A DNA stretch of 64,000 nucleotides from assembly GCA_903870275.1 (NCBI GenBank), contig CAIQCK010000068.1, forward strand, positions 1 through 64,000, read 5' to 3'. Under the pieces are notes generated by a model. That model saw nothing but the letters and a program-made list of their open reading frames with translations. It had not been told where the DNA came from and searched no databases. The position numbers and the translations under genes are program-made. The DNA comes from an uncultured bacterium (lineage in GTDB: Bacteria > Verrucomicrobiota > Verrucomicrobiia > CAIQCK01). Positions 62,988-64,000 of the stretch are shown here, one piece after another. The number at the start of each line of letters is the position of its first letter. Positions within the stretch are counted from its first letter, which is position 1.

Positions 62988-64000
62988 ATGCGTTCACTAC
63001 AATCATCGGCTAGGAACTGGGCGGCGGCGGTTGCGTTGCTGCTGGCGGGCGCGCTCATCGGCGCGCGCGCGGATTATTGCCCGCCGTCGTCGCGCGCATC
63101 GGACGGGATGCGCGACATCATGTTGATCTACGGCGAGGCTGGAAAATGGAAGCCGGACGACTTTCTCCCCTACGTGGCGTATCTGGACCGGCAGGGAAAA
63201 CCGCGCGATTGGTTTTACGATGCCTTCCTATTCATGATGTTTGGCGGCGCGCCTTCGGGGAAATCTTACATCGAAGGCGCGACCAACCGCAAAGACTGGG
63301 AGTTTTTCCTTGATGAAGAGTTCGCGCCGGGCCGCGAGTTCGCCGCGCTGGACGCGACCATCGAGGCCGCGGCAAAATCGCTCGGCCGCGCGCCGGTCGT
63401 GCCGGTGATCGTGATGATTCCGTATCCGTCGCCGAAGCAGAAGGACTTCGGCACCGTGGATGGCGGCGGCGGGACGGAGGACTTCAGCACGGACGCGGGA
63501 CGGCAAAAAGCGGTCGCGTGGTTTTTGCGCGCGTTCCGGGACCGCTGGCAGCACGCGGCGTTTCGCCATCTGAAACTGTGGGGCTTCTACTGGATGAACG
63601 AGGGCATCTCACCTGCCGATGAGGCGATCGTCAAGGCGACGGCGCGGGACATTCACTCGCTCGGCCTCAAGTTCCACTGGATTCCGTGGTTCAACGCGCC
63701 CGGTGTCGGGAAGTGGCGCGACCTGGGTTTCGACCTGGTCATCATGCAGCCGAACTACGCGTTCATTCCGCCGTCGGGATTGTTGCGGATTCCCGACGAG
63801 GACCGGCTGACGAACGCCGCGAACACCTGCCGACGGCTGGGCATGGGCATCGAGATGGAGTTGAACATGAATGCCGGTTGGGACCCGCACCGGTTGATGT
63901 CCGTGGACCCGAAAGACCAGGTGAACCTCCAGCTTTACCTCGATCACGGCGATGCCTCGCTGGACGGCTACCAGAGCGGCGCGGTGCGCGCCTACTATCA
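62988..64000 (+). CDS. DUF4855-family secreted protein, partial
   Basis: The gene starts 9 bp after the sulfatase stop (ATG 62988) and runs off the right edge after 337 codons. It has a signal peptide (about residues 1-28, ending GARA). The body matches DUF4855: DIMLIYGEAGKW, FLPYVAYLDRQGKPRDWFYDAFLFMM, DWEFFLDEEF, VIVMIPYPSPKQKDFG, LKLWGFYWMNEG, FHWIPWFNAPG and DLVIMQPNYAF. The fold is probably a TIM barrel, perhaps a glycosidase, but no function is established. The tight spacing suggests an operon with the sulfatase. Confidence 0.85.
   Translation, partial: MRSLQSSARNWAAAVALLLAGALIGARADYCPPSSRASDGMRDIMLIYGEAGKWKPDDFLPYVAYLDRQGKPRDWFYDAFLFMMFGGAPSGKSYIEGATNRKDWEFFLDEEFAPGREFAALDATIEAAAKSLGRAPVVPVIVMIPYPSPKQKDFGTVDGGGGTEDFSTDAGRQKAVAWFLRAFRDRWQHAAFRHLKLWGFYWMNEGISPADEAIVKATARDIHSLGLKFHWIPWFNAPGVGKWRDLGFDLVIMQPNYAFIPPSGLLRIPDEDRLTNAANTCRRLGMGIEMELNMNAGWDPHRLMSVDPKDQVNLQLYLDHGDASLDGYQSGAVRAYY

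Overview
The window reads as a chromosomal contig from a GC-rich member of the Planctomycetota-Verrucomicrobiota-Chlamydiota group, most likely Verrucomicrobiota. This placement is inferred from the combination of a PEP-CTERM protein, an HzsA-like dihaem propeller protein, a DUF4855 protein, type I sulfatases, many secreted glycosidases and abundant intergenic palindromes. No rRNA, tRNA, CRISPR array, transposase or integrase gene was found.

Layout. 0-1.2 kb: the edge of an AlkA-like gene and a non-coding stretch full of inverted repeats. 1.2-5.3 kb: a secreted HEAT-repeat protein, a YfcE-type phosphodiesterase, prmA (carrying an in-frame heptanucleotide tract) and a small membrane protein. 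5.3-13.0 kb: a housekeeping block, rplM-rpsI followed by argC-argJ-argB-argD-argF-argG, which converts N-acetylglutamyl phosphate and ornithine to argininosuccinate.

13.0-32.5 kb: an accessory region of lower and variable GC. Degraded copies of the 3' end of argG recur at least eight times after the genuine gene, always in the argG orientation, and separate cargo genes: a Ser/Thr kinase, a STAS-phosphotransferase fusion, a DAHP synthase with a GH16 enzyme, an HzsA-like protein with a GH5 enzyme, a PEP-CTERM phosphoesterase, a two-subunit TPP dehydrogenase with a GH28-like enzyme, and a GH101-like protein. Two kinds of palindrome have inserted inside these argG scars. This looks like serial accretion of foreign DNA at the argG 3' end and is the most unusual feature of the window.

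32.5-64 kb: mainly a secreted polysaccharide- and glycoconjugate-degradation region: GHL15-like, GH32-like, clan GH-A, heparinase II/III, SGNH hydrolase, SUMF1-sialidase fusion, sugar transporter, sulfatase, DUF4855, plus a serpin and a Tat-exported aldo/keto reductase. It is interrupted by a potassium channel, a HAD hydrolase, a PhnD-like/TatT-like pair divergent from an MMPL/HpnN-type RND exporter, a PfkB sugar kinase broken around a palindrome insertion, and a single-chain restriction-modification enzyme lying between palindromic repeats. Many secreted products have N-terminal signal peptides, which suggests extracellular or periplasmic breakdown of sulfated or sialylated glycans with uptake through the MFS porter.
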